DNA of 64,000 bases from Heterohyrax brucei (GCA_028571685.1 CM053144.1:98300171-98364170), one strand, 5' to 3'; shown: positions 33,086-45,339, counted from the first letter of the stretch. The notes: generated from the letters alone by a model not told the origin. Translations and numbers: made by a program.

Positions 33086-33839
33086 GGTTTTGGAAAAACC
33101 TAGTTATTTTCATTCTGTTTTGTAGATTACATTTTTTCATCAAAGAAAAAACATATGCAGGCATAGTTCATAAGTCTATGAAGTAATTACTACCTATCCA
33201 CAAAGTACAGAGGTGTGAGCTTTGAAGTCTCTGATCTTCCTGTGACTTTAGCCTCTCTGTTTTTAACATCTTGGCTCAGTTTTGAATGAAATACTAGTTT
33301 TTGTACAGAATTTGAAGGTGCCAAAAATAAACAAATAGTGAAGAGACATATGTCTGACAAGACAAAGAGTGTTGCACTTGACTTAGATAGAATAGGAAAA
33401 TGGGTCACGTAAAAGAAGATCAGAAAACAAAATAGACCCTTCATATATCAAAGATACACTAAAATCAAAAGTTGAAACCTTTGAAACCTTTACTATATAA
33501 GGCACTCTTAGAAATTAATTAGAAAAAGATGCAGTCTCACAGTAAAAATTTGCCAATAAACTTATGAAAATTTTTTCTAATCTCCACAGTATTAGCTAAG
33601 AGTTATAGACCAACAAGATGTCAAACTTAAGCTGTCAAATTATCAAATATTAGAAAGAATGATGAAAGTTATTGTTAGAAGCAAGAATTCACATCACTGG
33701 GCATTTTATATAAAGCAGAGTGGAGCATAAAGACATCTAAATGTTGTGGCTGAATGTTCACAAGATTTATTAAAAACTTTTCATCACGTGTTTTCCATTC
33801 CCCTTCATTTGAATGAAATAGAACAGTGAGGTACAAAAA
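33086..33839. other. Unassigned gap
   Basis: No gene or nameable repeat. The minus-strand frame 33190-33444 is unrecognised. Confidence 0.4.
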
Positions 33840-34200
33840 GTTGTAAGAATAAGTGTATTTATCTGAGTATCATTTACAATACTGAAAAAAATTAAGCAAT
33901 TTCAATTCCCCCCAAATAGATCATTAGTTAAATTATGCTATATTCACACCATAGAAAGTTATTACCTAGTCAATAAAGTTTAACAACATAGAAAATGCTG
34001 AAAATACATATTTAGTAAGTGGGGAAAATCAATACTTAATATTAGGGTATGAATTCATTTGTGCTTTTAAAAAAAGAAGGAAAAGGAAAAGAAAGATTGG
34101 AAAATGCTGAGTGGTTAACTCTATAAATAGTATAATTATGAGGCTTTCTACATTTTCCAAGTTTTTTACAATGAGCATATATCACTCTGATTATGAGAGG
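33840..34200 (+). mobile_element. Old L1 3' end (L1M-like)
   Basis: The order of words matches the 3' UTR side of old mammalian L1s: 'ttagttaaattatgctatattcacaccatagaaagttatta', 'aacatagaaaatgctgaaa', and 'ctttctacattttccaagttttttacaatgagcatatatcac'. It is 5'-truncated. Confidence 0.65.
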
Positions 34201-34604
34201 AGTATTTCAGGCCCACGGGGAGAACAGAGCAGACAGAAGATAACAACTGCTGAGCACAAAGGCGCCTGCAACAAAAGGAAGCACGTCTACACCTTTGAGG
34301 GCAATGAATTAAAGGGAGAAACCACAGAAATTAATAAATAGCTTTCATTTCCTGTATCTTGAACTGAAATACCTTGAACGTGCCTCTGGTGCTTCAGCTG
34401 ACAGATTTAGGACAAACCATAACCGACGTATTGAACTCTGTGAGGCAGCTTTGCACTTGCTGAAACAGTCTCCTCCTGGGAGAAGACTGGTCACTAAAAT
34501 AAAATTCTAATAATCAGCGGAGTGTCAAAGTTCAGAAATACCACTCTCTCCACTGTTGCTTTACTTCGGATTAGCTTATATATCACAGCACACTTAATAA
34601 GCCC
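34201..34604. other. Unassigned gap
   Basis: No recognised feature. Confidence 0.4.
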
Positions 34605-34758
34605 AGAGCCCTGGTGGCAGTGATTAAATGTTAAGGTTGTTAACAAAAAAGGTCAGCAGTTTGAAACACCAGATACTCCTTGGAAACCCTGAGAGGCAGT
34701 TCTACTCTGTCCCAGAGTTGCTTTGAGTAGAAACCAACTCAACAGCAACGGATTTGCA
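34605..34758 (+). mobile_element. AfroSINE, full length
   Basis: 'cagagccctggtggcagtgattaaatg' through 'gtcccagagttgctttgagtagaaaccaactc'. Confidence 0.85.
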
Positions 34759-35159
34759 TTTTACGGTTTTCCTTAGCCCGAATCCTATAGATGACCTTTC
34801 TATAGTGACAAAGAGGGAAAATTGAAGAAAAATTTCCTGCAGCCCTCTCTGAGAATAACTTGAGTTATTCATGAATGACCAACTTTGTTTAAAGTACTAA
34901 ATATCCTCTAAGCATGGGCACGGGACTAGCTTCTTTTATCATTTCCAAGCCTCATGCAAAAGTCCTTGAAAGCATGTTCTTATCACAATACATAAAAATT
35001 CTGTCCTTGTCAATCAGAAAAAAATACTTACCTTTGAAAAGACTTTACCAATATCTCCACTAAGCATTCTTACTACAGCCTTTTCACTGTAAGAATTTCT
35101 CTCACAATATTAGGGGGGTTAGGAAAAATATGCGAGAATTTCCTTCCCTTTCATAAACC
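34759..35159. other. Unassigned gap
   Basis: No recognised feature. Confidence 0.4.
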
Positions 35160-35327
35160 AAAATAATAATAATAATAATAAGCCCTGCCATTGAGTGGAT
35201 TCTGACTCATAGTGACCCTAAAGACAGAGTCGAACTACCCTACAGTTTCCAAGGAGCACCTGCTGGATTTGAACTGCCAGTCTTGTTAGTAGTCATAGCA
35301 CTGAACTGCTACACCACCAGGGTTTCT
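35160..35327 (-). mobile_element. AfroSINE with an (AAT)n tail
   Basis: Full antisense SINE at 35182-35327. The simple (AAT)n run at 35162-35181 is its 3' tail seen in reverse. Confidence 0.85.
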
Positions 35328-35814
35328 AATATAGACACCAAAAAACACCATTCTTCATCTACCCTCTCATATATTATAGGAACTGGAGGATCCCTCAGCA
35401 AATGTTTATCAAGCCCTTCTCTAAATCTGCAAACTTGTGGCCATTTTCATTGAGAGAATTGTGATTAATGTGATGCATTTATGAAGGTAAACTTACACAT
35501 TGACCTGCAGATTTCTTTTACTAGAGTATGTAGGAAACATTCACCGCACAGCGAAAAGTCAGCCACAGTATATTCTGAGATGCTCTGTCAGGAAGTCAGT
35601 TCTTGCTTTATTTTCTCTGTGGTCTTATTAATGTTCAGCGATTTGTAAGGCATGCTACTGTGACTTTGACTAAGTCCTACTATGTTACAAAGTTACTAAA
35701 GTGAGAGGTAAAGCTATCAGGTGTTTTTTCTATTCTTTGTCCTTTCCCTTTTTTTTTTTTTTGCTTGTTTGTTTCTTTTCCCACTTGGAGTGTGTCAAAT
35801 TTCTGTCAGTAAAA
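35328..35814. other. Unassigned gap
   Basis: No recognised feature. A T run lies at about 35749-35762. Confidence 0.4.
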
Positions 35815-35816
35815 TA

Positions 35817-36883
35817 TGAGGACTGCCAATTAAGTTCACGACCTCATCATATAAAAAGTGCTACATACATACCTCACAGCTGAATGTCACAATGGTCACC
35901 TTCGAAGCAATTCCCTTGGGAAGCTATGCACCGACACCAGCACCTACCTACTCCACCCTTCAAAGCAATTCTGGAACTCTTTTTCTGGAATGGCCATCAC
36001 AGCTGTCCTCATATTACCCTGCTGTTCTGAACATCATCTAAATGTCTTTGTTTCAATATTTCCTTTATTGTCTGGTAAAGAAAAGTCACTGAGTAGGGAG
36101 TGTGTTCCAACACAGTTATTTGTTTACTGGCTGTCATGGATTGAATCGTGTTTCCCCCAAAATATGTGTAGCCATGTGGCTGGGCCATGATTCTCTGTAT
36201 TCTATGATAGTCCCCCATTTTGTGATTTTTCCTGTGCTGTATGTTAACGGATTAGGGTGGGACGGTAAATCTTTTCACAAGATCACCTCCCTGCTGCACT
36301 GTAAAGGGAGTATGGCTGAAGTATAGCTGGCACCACCCTTAATCCTTTAATCCCACAAGAGATTAAAGCAAAGGGAAGCTAGCCGAGAATTGGGAACCTC
36401 ACACCATCAAGCAAGCAGCACCAGGAGAAGAGTACATCCTTCAGACCTGAGGCTCCTGAGCCAAGATGCTCCCTGGACAAAGACTGATGTAATACCGGAC
36501 TTTCCTCCAGAGTTGACAAGAGGAAAAGCCTTTCCCTGGAGAAGACATTCTGAATTTGGACTTGTAGCCTACCATACTGTGTAAGAATAAACCTTCCTTT
36601 GTTAAAACCATCCACTCTGTGGTATTTCTGCTAGAGCAGCCCTAGTTGACTAAAACACTGGCTAAAAACTCCCTCACAGGCAACTATACAATTAAGTTGG
36701 CGACCTTGCCACCTTGACACTGTGCACAATGGCCATTCCAGAGAGAGTTCCAAAACTGCTTTGCAGGGTGGACTAGCATAGCTTCCCAAGAGGAGTGCTT
36801 TGAAGGTGATGGTAGTGATATTTGGCAACAAGCTATGCAGCACTTAAAACAATTAAATTCATGGACTTAATTGTCAGACCTCA
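35817..36883. mobile_element. Mariner-like element with long inverted arms, split by an LTR
   Basis: The ends are inverted repeats: tgaggactgccaattaag at 35817 and its counterpart ending cttaattgtcagacctca at 36883. Each is bordered by TA (35815-35816, 36884-36885), the mariner target dinucleotide. The similarity does not stop at the termini. About 180-200 bp of the left arm (for example 'ccttcgaagcaattcccttgggaagctatgc') are the reverse of the right arm ('gcatagcttcccaagaggagtgctttgaagg'). Both arms look like the 3' end of a mariner transposase gene. Excluding the LTR at 36132-36657 the element is about 540 bp. No intact transposase remains. Confidence 0.75.
36132..36657 (+). mobile_element. 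MaLR/ERVL-type solo LTR inside the mariner-like element
   Basis: It runs from TGTCATGGATTG to GACTAAAACA and is flanked by a perfect 5-bp duplication ctggc (36127-36131, 36658-36662). It carries 'gttaggatta'-type MaLR wording ('attagggtgggac'), an 'aataaacc' polyadenylation word near 36588 and the end 'ggtatttctgctagagcagccctagttgac'. It is a complete solo LTR of 526 bp, younger than the mariner. Confidence 0.88.
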
Positions 36884-36889
36884 TACTCA

Positions 36890-37675
36890 TTCAGAAGTTA
36901 ATGAGGCTTTCAAACATAACCAACTACCTTCCAAAATTTTCTAGGTTTGAAAGTTTAGGACCATTAGTCTCATGGGACAACTGAGTCAACTGACAAAACA
37001 CAGTTCACAAGAAACGTGACCTGCAGCCCAATGAAGTGATTACTGCCTGGCTCCTTAACAGCTTGCAAGTGGCCCTCTAAGATGCAACTACAGGTCTAGA
37101 CTCGCCAGGAGCAAAACAGCAATAAGATAATCAAAAGCTCAGAGAAGAAACAAGTCTACACAAGCCACTACCTCGTCTACCCTGAGATCAGAAAACTAAA
37201 TGATGTCCAGCTACCACCACCACCACTGACAGTTCTGATGGCGGTCACAACAGATGGTCCCAGGTGGAATGGGAGAAAAGCATCGAGCAGAACTCAATTA
37301 TTTAAAAATAATAATAATAATTTTAATGGTAGAAACCAGAAGATGCCCTCAGTCTATTATCCTGAGACAGTCTTTAGACCTAGGAGCAAAACTATACCCT
37401 TAAATCATCTTTTAGTGACATAGCAGAATGGCACACAAAGTAGAGGATATTGCCCGTTAGATCAGTGTACTAATTAAAAACCATCTGTATGAGGCCAAAA
37501 CAACTCAACAATTACTCAAACTAAAGATGAGAAGCTAAGGGGGCAGGGACACTAGAGTACTGGAAATAGACTAATCAGAAGACAAAGAGAATGTTGACAC
37601 AGTGTGATAAATGTAATGTCACAGAACCATCTGAGTGGAAACTTTCAAACCAAAAACATAATAAAATATTAGTTT
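36890..37675 (+). mobile_element. Family E interspersed repeat, copy 5 (longest)
   Basis: About 785 bp, ending 'gagtggaaactttcaaaccaaaaacataataaaat'. It contains 'gaccctgagatcagaaaactaa'-like and 'ggtcacaacagatggtcccagg' blocks corresponding to 'gtagagggtctcagacag' at 55800, plus the late block 'gaatgttgacacagtg'. An (AAT) run is present at 37308-37322. The 5' limit is set by the mariner end. Confidence 0.55.
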
Positions 37676-38345
37676 TTTAAAAAGTAGGTTAATGAGTCTA
37701 AATTAGTACCACTAAACATTTTCAATATTTAAGAACTCAGAAAAATAAAGTTGGAAGGAGTCTTAAACGGTCCACTAACTGTCCACAATAGAGGAATTAC
37801 CTCTTCATCTTTTCTAGTGGATAATCAAGGTTCTACCGAAACATGGCCAGTCATAGGGAACTCACTATCTGAGGTGGACATTTCAGTGGCCCACCCAGAC
37901 ACCCTTAAACAAAGGACTTGTTTCCCAGCTGCTGGGTATGCTGATAATAAACAGCCCTCTCCAAGGCATGCCTTGGCTTTATAGAGCCATTTTGCATAGG
38001 CTCATGTGCCGTTCAAAGCATGTCCTTGGCTGAAGGGCCAAGGACAGATGTGGTAATATAAAGGCCTAGGCCACTTGAGAGCAATTATGAAGGGCCATTG
38101 GGCTTCCATTGTAGCTTGACTTGTTCTAAAATTTGCTTAATCCCCTGCTTTACACATGTGTTCCAAGGGTGCTCTTTAATAAATGTCCTGCACACTAAAC
38201 TGCGTCTCAGAGACTGCTTCCAGGGAACTCCACCCCACAAATTACCCTTACAGGCAGCCCATCTATTGTTTGTTCTGTATTTCTTACACTGAGCATGAAA
38301 TCTATCCTCTACATTTCCACTTACTAGTAGTCCCTCAGAAAGTCT
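37676..38345. other. Intergenic stretch, possible LTR end near 38180-38240
   Basis: The words 'aataaatgtcctgcacac..gtctcagagactgcttccaggg' at 38178-38230 resemble the polyadenylation end of an old LTR. No boundaries were found. No gene. Confidence 0.35.
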
Positions 38346-38514
38346 TGTGCCATAGCTATTAAGAGCTATGGCTGTCACCTAAAACATCAGCAGTTCCAAT
38401 CTACCAGACACTCTTGAAAACTCTATAGGACAGTTCCACTCTGTCCTTTAGGGTGACTATGAGTCAGATTCAACTCAGTGGTAAGAAGTTTTTTGTTTTT
38501 TGTTTTCTTTTTTG
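38346..38514 (+). mobile_element. AfroSINE, full length, T-rich tail
   Basis: 'tgtgccatagctattaagagctatggctg' through 'ctttagggtgactatgagtcagattcaactc', then a long T/G tail. Confidence 0.82.
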
Positions 38515-39224
38515 TACTTGCTCTGTCTTCAGACCCAACACAAACAGTAATATTTTCTTCTTTTAAATACTAATATTTCTTGAAATTTCTTGATACACAA
38601 AGAAGTAATCAGTGTTATGACAACAATAACTACATCAATATGTATACCAATATATAAGCTACAATTATTTCTCCAAAGATTAAAATTGAAATTCAGTAGA
38701 AATTGTTGAAAAACCCATTTTCTAAAAGTTTTCAACTATATTTACTATTTTAAAAAATAACTTAAGTACTTTATCAGTTGGATCCTTCTTTGCCAAAAAG
38801 AACATAAAAAGAAATCATTTTACTAGTGCTAATAGTGGTTGTTGTTACTATTGATTGGTATTTCAGCCAGAGACACAGGAATTAGAAAATCCTGCACTTT
38901 TTATATCCCTAACTCACCTCAACCCAAAAGCATACTGGTAGAGGATAAAGCAATGACAGCAGTGAAGTGGGGAGAAAAGTACCATTTTAATAATATCTAT
39001 GTCAGTACTTGATTATCCTAATGTAGAGCTCCAATAAAAACTTGGGTGGAGCATATACTTCAGTTCAAGCTCAAACTGAGATATTCTAACGTTTCTCAAG
39101 TCTGAAGCCAACACTTAGCATCTGACTAGCTTTTGATTGCTGAAAAGAATAGGATTTAGACCAAAAAAAAAAAAAAAGAAAGGAAAGAAAGCACACTCAA
39201 TTACAAGCAGGCCCCAGGTTAGAG
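38515..39224. other. Unassigned gap
   Basis: No recognised feature; an A run lies at about 39163-39176. Confidence 0.4.
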
Positions 39225-39660
39225 TGTCATGCAAGAACTGTGCACCTCAAAAATATCTGCCAGTATGGTTAGGCCATGATTCCCAGTGTTGTGAGATTGT
39301 CCATCGCTGTGTCATCTGATGTGATTTTTCTATATGTTGTACATACTATATCTATGATGTTAATGAGGCAGGATTAGGGGTAGCTGCATTATTGAGGCAG
39401 GATTTAATCTACAAAATTAGACTGTAGCACTAGGAGCAGAGCCCATCTTTTGGACCCAGTGACTCTGCACTTAGAAGCACCCAGACTAGAGGAAGACTGA
39501 TAACAAAGGCCAAAGAGCAGTAGAGAGAGAAAGCATTGCCCTGGAGATGGTGTCCTAAATCAGATGTCCAGCCCTCTAGACTGTGAGAGAAGAAATTTCA
39601 GTTTGTTAAAGTATCTTACTCATTGTATTTCTGGTTTAGAAGCATTAGGTAACTAAGACA
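39225..39660 (+). mobile_element. MaLR/ERVL-type solo LTR
   Basis: From TGTCATGCAAG to AACTAAGACA, with family words 'ggttaggccatgattcccagtgttgtg', 'gttaatgaggcagga' and 'tagactgtgagagaag'. No clean target duplication was seen (tagag versus taagt). Confidence 0.8.
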
Positions 39661-39745
39661 TAAGTCATCTACTCAAATAAGTGGAAGAGAAATATAAGAA
39701 GAAACCTATCCCTGGATACAAGAACTTTAAGAACAGTAATCCCAT

Positions 39746-40272
39746 TGTTTTAGTCATCTGGTATTGCTGTAACAGAAATGTCACCAAGTGGATGGCTTTA
39801 GCAAAGAAAAGTTTATTCTTACACAGCCCAGTAGGTTACAAGTCTGCATTCAGAGTGTCCGCTCCAGGAGAAGGACTTGATTCTGTCAGCACTGGAGGAA
39901 AGTCCTTGTGTTGTTTCAGTGCTTGGTCAAAGAGCATCTTGGCGCAGGAACTATAGAAATGAAGGATGCGCTCTACTCGTGGTGCCGCTTTCTTGACTGC
40001 GTGAGGTTCCCAATTTTCTGCTTGTTTCTCTCTCTCTTTTTATCTCCCATAGGATGAATGGATAAAGGGTGGTGCAAGTCACACTCCAGGAAAACTCCCT
40101 TAGGAAGAGTGTTGCAATCCCACCCTAATACTCATTTAACATAATCATCCTATCTATTAGCCACTGGCAGAGATTAGGATGTATAGTACAGGAAAATTAC
40201 AAAGTATTGGGAATGATGGCCCAGCCAGATGGCTGCTCACATTTTTGGGGGGACAAAATTCAATCCATGACA
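39746..40272 (-). mobile_element. MaLR/ERVL-type solo LTR with 5-bp duplication
   Basis: Bounded by tgttttagtc and ccatgaca and flanked by cccat at 39741-39745 and 40273-40277. It lies 85 bp from the LTR at 39225 in the opposite orientation, so the two are not the ends of one provirus. Confidence 0.88.
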
Positions 40273-41259
40273 CCCATATACTAGTAACCATGGTCAAAAT
40301 GGTGTCCATAAAGTTGATTAATCAGAATGTAACTACTTTATCCTAGAAAGAATTCTGTTAAGGAGATGGGAAACAAAACACATCCCCTATTATTCTTTCC
40401 CACATCATTCACGTATCATCATTCATGTCTTGGAATATAAAAATAAATACAAAAAACAAAAACCTCTTCTACATGATTATTTTATGTAGATTCCTCTTCT
40501 CTATTGTGTGTACGTATATGAACTTGTCTTCTAAATGGGTGCATTTTCCTTCTATATTAAATAAACTGCTATAAATTTACTGCCATAGATTCAGATTTAA
40601 AATCTAATAACACATCGTATGGTCTTTGGTAAGTTATCTAAACTCTCTAGGTCTCTATTTTCTAATCTTAACAATGGGAATAATAATTTCTAGCCCCAGA
40701 AATGTGTTATGAGAAATAAATAAGGAATCACATGCAAACTGACACACTGGTTAAAAGCACAGGAACCAGAAGTCTGTGTCACAAATCAAATAAAGTTACA
40801 TACACTTGCATTTTTACAATGCTCAACTGAAGACAAGAATACCACTTTCTTTATAGCTATATCATGGATAATAAAATAACATAATACACATAAATCATTT
40901 TGTGGATTAGCCATTATTCTTTTAAAAACCTGAATGCAGCCGATGCTCACTAACTGTTGGTGCTATTCGTCCTCTCTCCATTCCTAAGCCTCATTTCTTT
41001 TGCCTTTAACCATTGTCTATGGAAAGTACATAGGTAGTCCTTTTATTATCTTGTCCTTGTCGAGGATGACTGTTAAGAGACTTATGTCTGTTTTCTGACA
41101 AAGTGAACTAGTTAAGAAGCCCTCTGAGGCTATAATTCATCTTTTTAGGGTCTTTTTCAGCACTGTTTCTGAAAATTTCATCCAGTGAAGTACATTCACC
41201 AATGTTAAATCTGGAACCCAAGGTAGAGAGATAAATAAATGAATTTAGTTTTTCTTGCC
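40273..41259. other. Intergenic stretch with a MIR-like patch at 40600-40730
   Basis: The patch 'ggtaagttatctaaactctctaggtctctattttctaat..aatgggaataataattt' fits MIR. The rest is unassigned and no gene is seen. Confidence 0.5.
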
Positions 41260-43640
41260 TAAGGCAATTACTGGTGATTGGAATGCAAAAGTTGAAACAA
41301 AGAAGAAGGATCCATTGTTGGAAAATACAGTCTTGGTGATAGAAATAATGCTAGCGATGGCATGACAGAATTCTGCAAGACCAACAACTTGTTCATTGCA
41401 AAGACCTTTTTTACACCAACACAAACAGCGACTATACACATAGATCTTGCCAGAGTGAATACACAGGAATCAAACTGACTACATCTGTGGAAAAAACAAT
41501 AGAAAAACTCAACATCAGAAGTAAGAACAAGATCAAGTCCTGATTCTGGCAAAGACCATCAATTGCTCATATGCACTGAAACTGAAGAAAATTAGAACAA
41601 GTCCATGAAAGCCAAAGTATGACCTTGAGTGTATCCTACCTGAGTTTGGAGACCATCTCAAGAATAGATTTGATGGGTTTGAGCACTAGTGATGGAAGAC
41701 CAGATGGTTTGTGGAATGACTTCAAAGACATCATCCATGAAGAAAGCAAAAGGTAACTAAAAAGACAGAAAAGAAAGAAAAGACCACATTGGATGTCAAA
41801 AGAGACTCTGAAACTTGCTCTCAAACATTGAGCAACTAAAGCAAAAGGATGGAATGACAAAGTAAAAGAACTGAATAGAAGATTTCAAAGGGCAGCTTGA
41901 GAAGACACAATGAAGTATTGTAATGACATGTGCAAAGAGCCGGAAATAGAAAACCAAAAAGGAAGAACATGCTCTGCATTTCTCAAGCTGAAAGAACTGA
42001 AGAAATAATTCAAGCCTCGAATTGCAGTAGTGAAAGATTCTACAGGGAAAATATTAAATGACTCAGGAAGCATCAAAAGATGGAAGGAATATACAAAGTC
42101 AATATTCAGCTATTTCAAGCGGCAGCATACCATCAAGAACTGATGATACTGAAGGAAGAAGTCAAAGCTGCACTGAAGGCACGGGTGAAAAAGCAGCCAG
42201 GCTCCAGGAACTGATGGAATATCAGTTGAGATGTGTCAACAAATGGATTTAGTGCTGGAAGCACTCACTCATCTATGCCAAGAAATTTGAAGAACAGCTA
42301 CCTGGTCAAACAACTAGAAGAGATCCATATTTATGCCTATTCCAAAGAAAGGTGATCCAAACAAATGAGGAAATCACCAAATAATTCATTAATACCACAT
42401 GCAAGTAAAATTTTGCTCAAGATCATTCAAAAGCAACTGCAACAGTATATTGACAGGGAGCTGCCAGAAATTCAAGCTGGATTCAGAACAGGACATGAAA
42501 CCAGATACATCATTGCTGATGTCAGATGGATCTTGGCTAAAAGCAGAGAACGTCAGAAAGATGTTTACCTGTGTTTCATTTACTGTGTAATGACATTCAA
42601 CTGTGTAGATCATAACAAATTGTGGATAACATCACAGAGAACGGGAACACTTAATTGTGCTCATGAGGAATCTGTATACAGATCAAGAGGCAGTCATGTG
42701 AATGGAAAAAGAGGACACAACACGGTTTCAAGTCAGGAAAGGTGTGTGTCAAGATTGTATCCTTTCATTATAGTTTTTCAATTTGTATGCAAAGCAAATA
42801 ATTAGAGAAGCTGAACTATGTGAAGAAGAATGAGACATCAGGACTACAGGTAGACTCATTTGTCACCCACCTTATGCTGATGACACAACCCTGCTTGCTG
42901 GAAGTCAAGAAGATTTCAAACACTGATGAAGATCAAAGATCATAGCCTTCAATATGGATTGCACCTCAACATCAAGAAAATGAAAATCCTCACAATTGGA
43001 CCAATAAACAACATTATGATCAATGGAGAAATGATTGAGGTTGTCAAGGATTTCATTTTACTTGATTACACAATCAAAACCCACAGAAGCAGAAGTCAAG
43101 AAATCAAAAGATGCATTGCCCTGGGAAAATCTGTGCTGCAAAGGGCCTCTTTAAAGTGTTGAAAAGTAAAGATGTCACCTTGAAGACTAAGGTGCACCTG
43201 ATCCAAGTTATGGTATTTTCAGTCACATCATATGCAGGACAAAGAATAAGAAAGACAGAACTGATGCTTTTGAATTGTGGTACTGGAGAAGAATATAGAA
43301 GGTACCATGGATTGCCAAAAGAAAAAATAGATCTGTTTTAGAAGAAGTACAACCAGAGTGCTGCCTGGAAGGAAAGACAGCGACACTGCATCTCACATAC
43401 TTTGGACATGCTGTCGGGATGGATCAATCCCTAAAGAATGACATCGTGGTTGACAGAGTAGAGGGTCAGTCAAAAAAAGGAAGACCCTCAACAAGATGGA
43501 CTGACATAGTGGCTGTGACAATGGGCTTAGGCATGAAAACAACTGTGGACACGGCACAGGACTGGGCAGTGTTTCATTCTGTTGTGCATAGGTGGAGCAA
43601 GTCACAACAACTCGGTGGCACATACAACAACAACAGAGAA
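41260..43640 (+). mobile_element. RTE/BovB-clade LINE from mid-endonuclease to 3' tail
   Basis: It starts in the endonuclease: 'actggtgattggaatgcaaaagtt' encodes the G-D-W-N-A motif intact. It continues through the linker and reverse transcriptase to a tail at about 43636 ('ggtggcacatacaacaacaac'). Motif A has lost its Asp (CFIYCVMTFN), yet motif C YADD is intact at 42873-42884. Frameshifts and stops break the single ORF that RTE elements need. Confidence 0.88.
42365..42805 (+). pseudogene. RTE reverse-transcriptase fragment
   Basis: This 146-codon frame has HASKILLKIIQKQLQQYI, QAGFRTGHETRYIIADVRW and a defective motif A (CFIYCVMTFNCVDH, the metal-binding Asp replaced by Tyr). After about residue 98 the frame shifts away from the family sequence. 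Not functional. Confidence 0.82.
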
Positions 43641-44649
43641 CCCGGACTGAGGAAGCCCTAGTGAGTTTGTAGTGATAGTCCAGATACAGGATCCCTTAAT
43701 CATGGCAGAAATTTTCAAAAATGGCTTGAATTAACCATAATTTCTCTCTTAAACCTCTCCTGGAATCATTGCATTCCACACCTGTGTTCACAACCTAGAT
43801 CATCCACACTTTCCTTTTCTTTTTTGAGACTAAGAGATTCAAGAATGGGTAAGTTATCCATTTTGGCAGACTCATATCTCATCACTGGGGCTGAAATCAA
43901 ACGCAGACCACAGAGGACTCCTCAAACTCATTATTTCAGGAGACCAGCATTGTAAGACACCTCAAGTTTCTCATCATCAAAATGCCTTTCTGTATTCAAC
44001 AAATACCTGTCTTGCTGCCTTATGAACAAAGCACTGTCTCAGAAATAATTTTGATGGTTTCCACTCAGACTTAGCAGGTATTTACAAGACTTAAAAAGAA
44101 ATTGTGCCCAGTGACATACGTACATCTGCTCTTTGCTGTCTTTTATCCCCATGAGGTAAATACCCCCCCCCGAAAAAGTTATTCAAGATTGTACTGGGCT
44201 CTAGTTATTAGCAACGCAATCAGAAGGGCTATGTCACGTCTGGTCTTCCGTGCATCTGTGTTTGCTATCAACACCTGTAAAAGCATGATTCCCAGGGTGA
44301 TGTGACTCCAACAGACCCATTAGAAATATCTCCTCTAGCACAGGGGATATTTATTTTTGGTAATGGTTATTAACGATTTAACAAGTTGAACAAAATCAGA
44401 TTTTCCTGTGGCTCCTGGGATCTCTTGTGGGACAATAATATAGCATAAACATCCTTGTCAATTAAAAAAAATGCATTCCTGTCCTGGTTGGTTTTAATCA
44501 GAGGTCCACATGCATTAGGTATGCCTGCAGTGGCTGAAGGCTGCCATATGATTTTAGCAGACACAACTGTTTTATTCGCGATTTCCTTGTTAACTGCTCA
44601 TTACTTCAACAAAGCCATCAGACAGACACCACAGAAGCAAATAGTTACA
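43641..44649. other. Intergenic stretch, nothing recognised
   Basis: No gene or nameable repeat; a C run lies at 44163-44171. Confidence 0.4.
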
Positions 44650-44777
44650 TTGGTTCAGCACACAGGGTTTTAGGAATCCCTGCTCCTGTTTTCACTAGCT
44701 GTGTGACCTCACCACAGGCAAGCTGTGTAAACTACCTAAAGTTCAGCTTCCTCCTCTGTATGAAAGGGTAACAGTAG
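44650..44777 (+). repeat. MIR
   Basis: 'ggttttaggaatccctgctcctg..ctagctgtgtgacctcacca' and 'gttcagcttcctcctctgtatgaaa' follow the MIR core and 3' half. Confidence 0.65.
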
Positions 44778-45227
44778 TGCCTTGGTCATCTCTTTTGCTG
44801 TAACAGAAATACCACTAGTATCCAAACAAAGAGTAATTTATTTTCCCACAGCCTGGTAGCTAGAAGTCTGAATTCAGGGTATCAATTTCAGGAGAAGGCT
44901 TGCTCTGTTGTCAGTATTCCTCTTGATTAGGAGCTTCTCTGTACAAGAACCTCAGGTCAAAAAGACGTGCTCTGCCCACAGTGCTTCCTTCTTGGTCACT
45001 TCTGCTCACTTCTCCTTTCAGAACTCAAAAGAGATTGGTTTAGGTCACTATTTAATCTTGTGGATCTCATCAATATAACTGCCACTAATCCATATTATTA
45101 CATCGTAGTGATAGGATTTACAGCCATCACATCAGATGACAAAACGGTAGACAATGAAACAATACTGGAAATCATGACTTAGCCAAGATGACAGACATTT
45201 GGGAGAAACACAATTCAATCCATGACA
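44778..45227 (-). mobile_element. MaLR/ERVL-type solo LTR
   Basis: From tgccttggtcatc to ccatgaca, with the family words 'cacatcagatgacaaaacggtagacaat' and 'cacaattcaatccatga'. Possible imperfect duplication agtag (44773-44777) versus actag (45228-45232). Confidence 0.82.
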
Positions 45228-45339
45228 ACTAGTCCCTAGCTTATGAAGTTACATAATGATTAAATGATAACATAATGAAACACTTAAAAAGCAAATGTTC
45301 AAAAGTGAGAGAAATGATGCTGATTTCTAATTCAGAAGT

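Noticed and set aside
32536..33186. Longest open frame in the window (216 codons, plus strand)
   Set aside because: It crosses an old interspersed repeat and a (CA)n microsatellite that encodes a His-Thr run, overlaps frames on the other strand and matches no protein family I know.
39225..40272. Two LTRs close together, considered as one provirus
   Set aside because: They are in opposite orientation, one has its own 5-bp duplication, and only 85 bp of non-viral sequence separates them.
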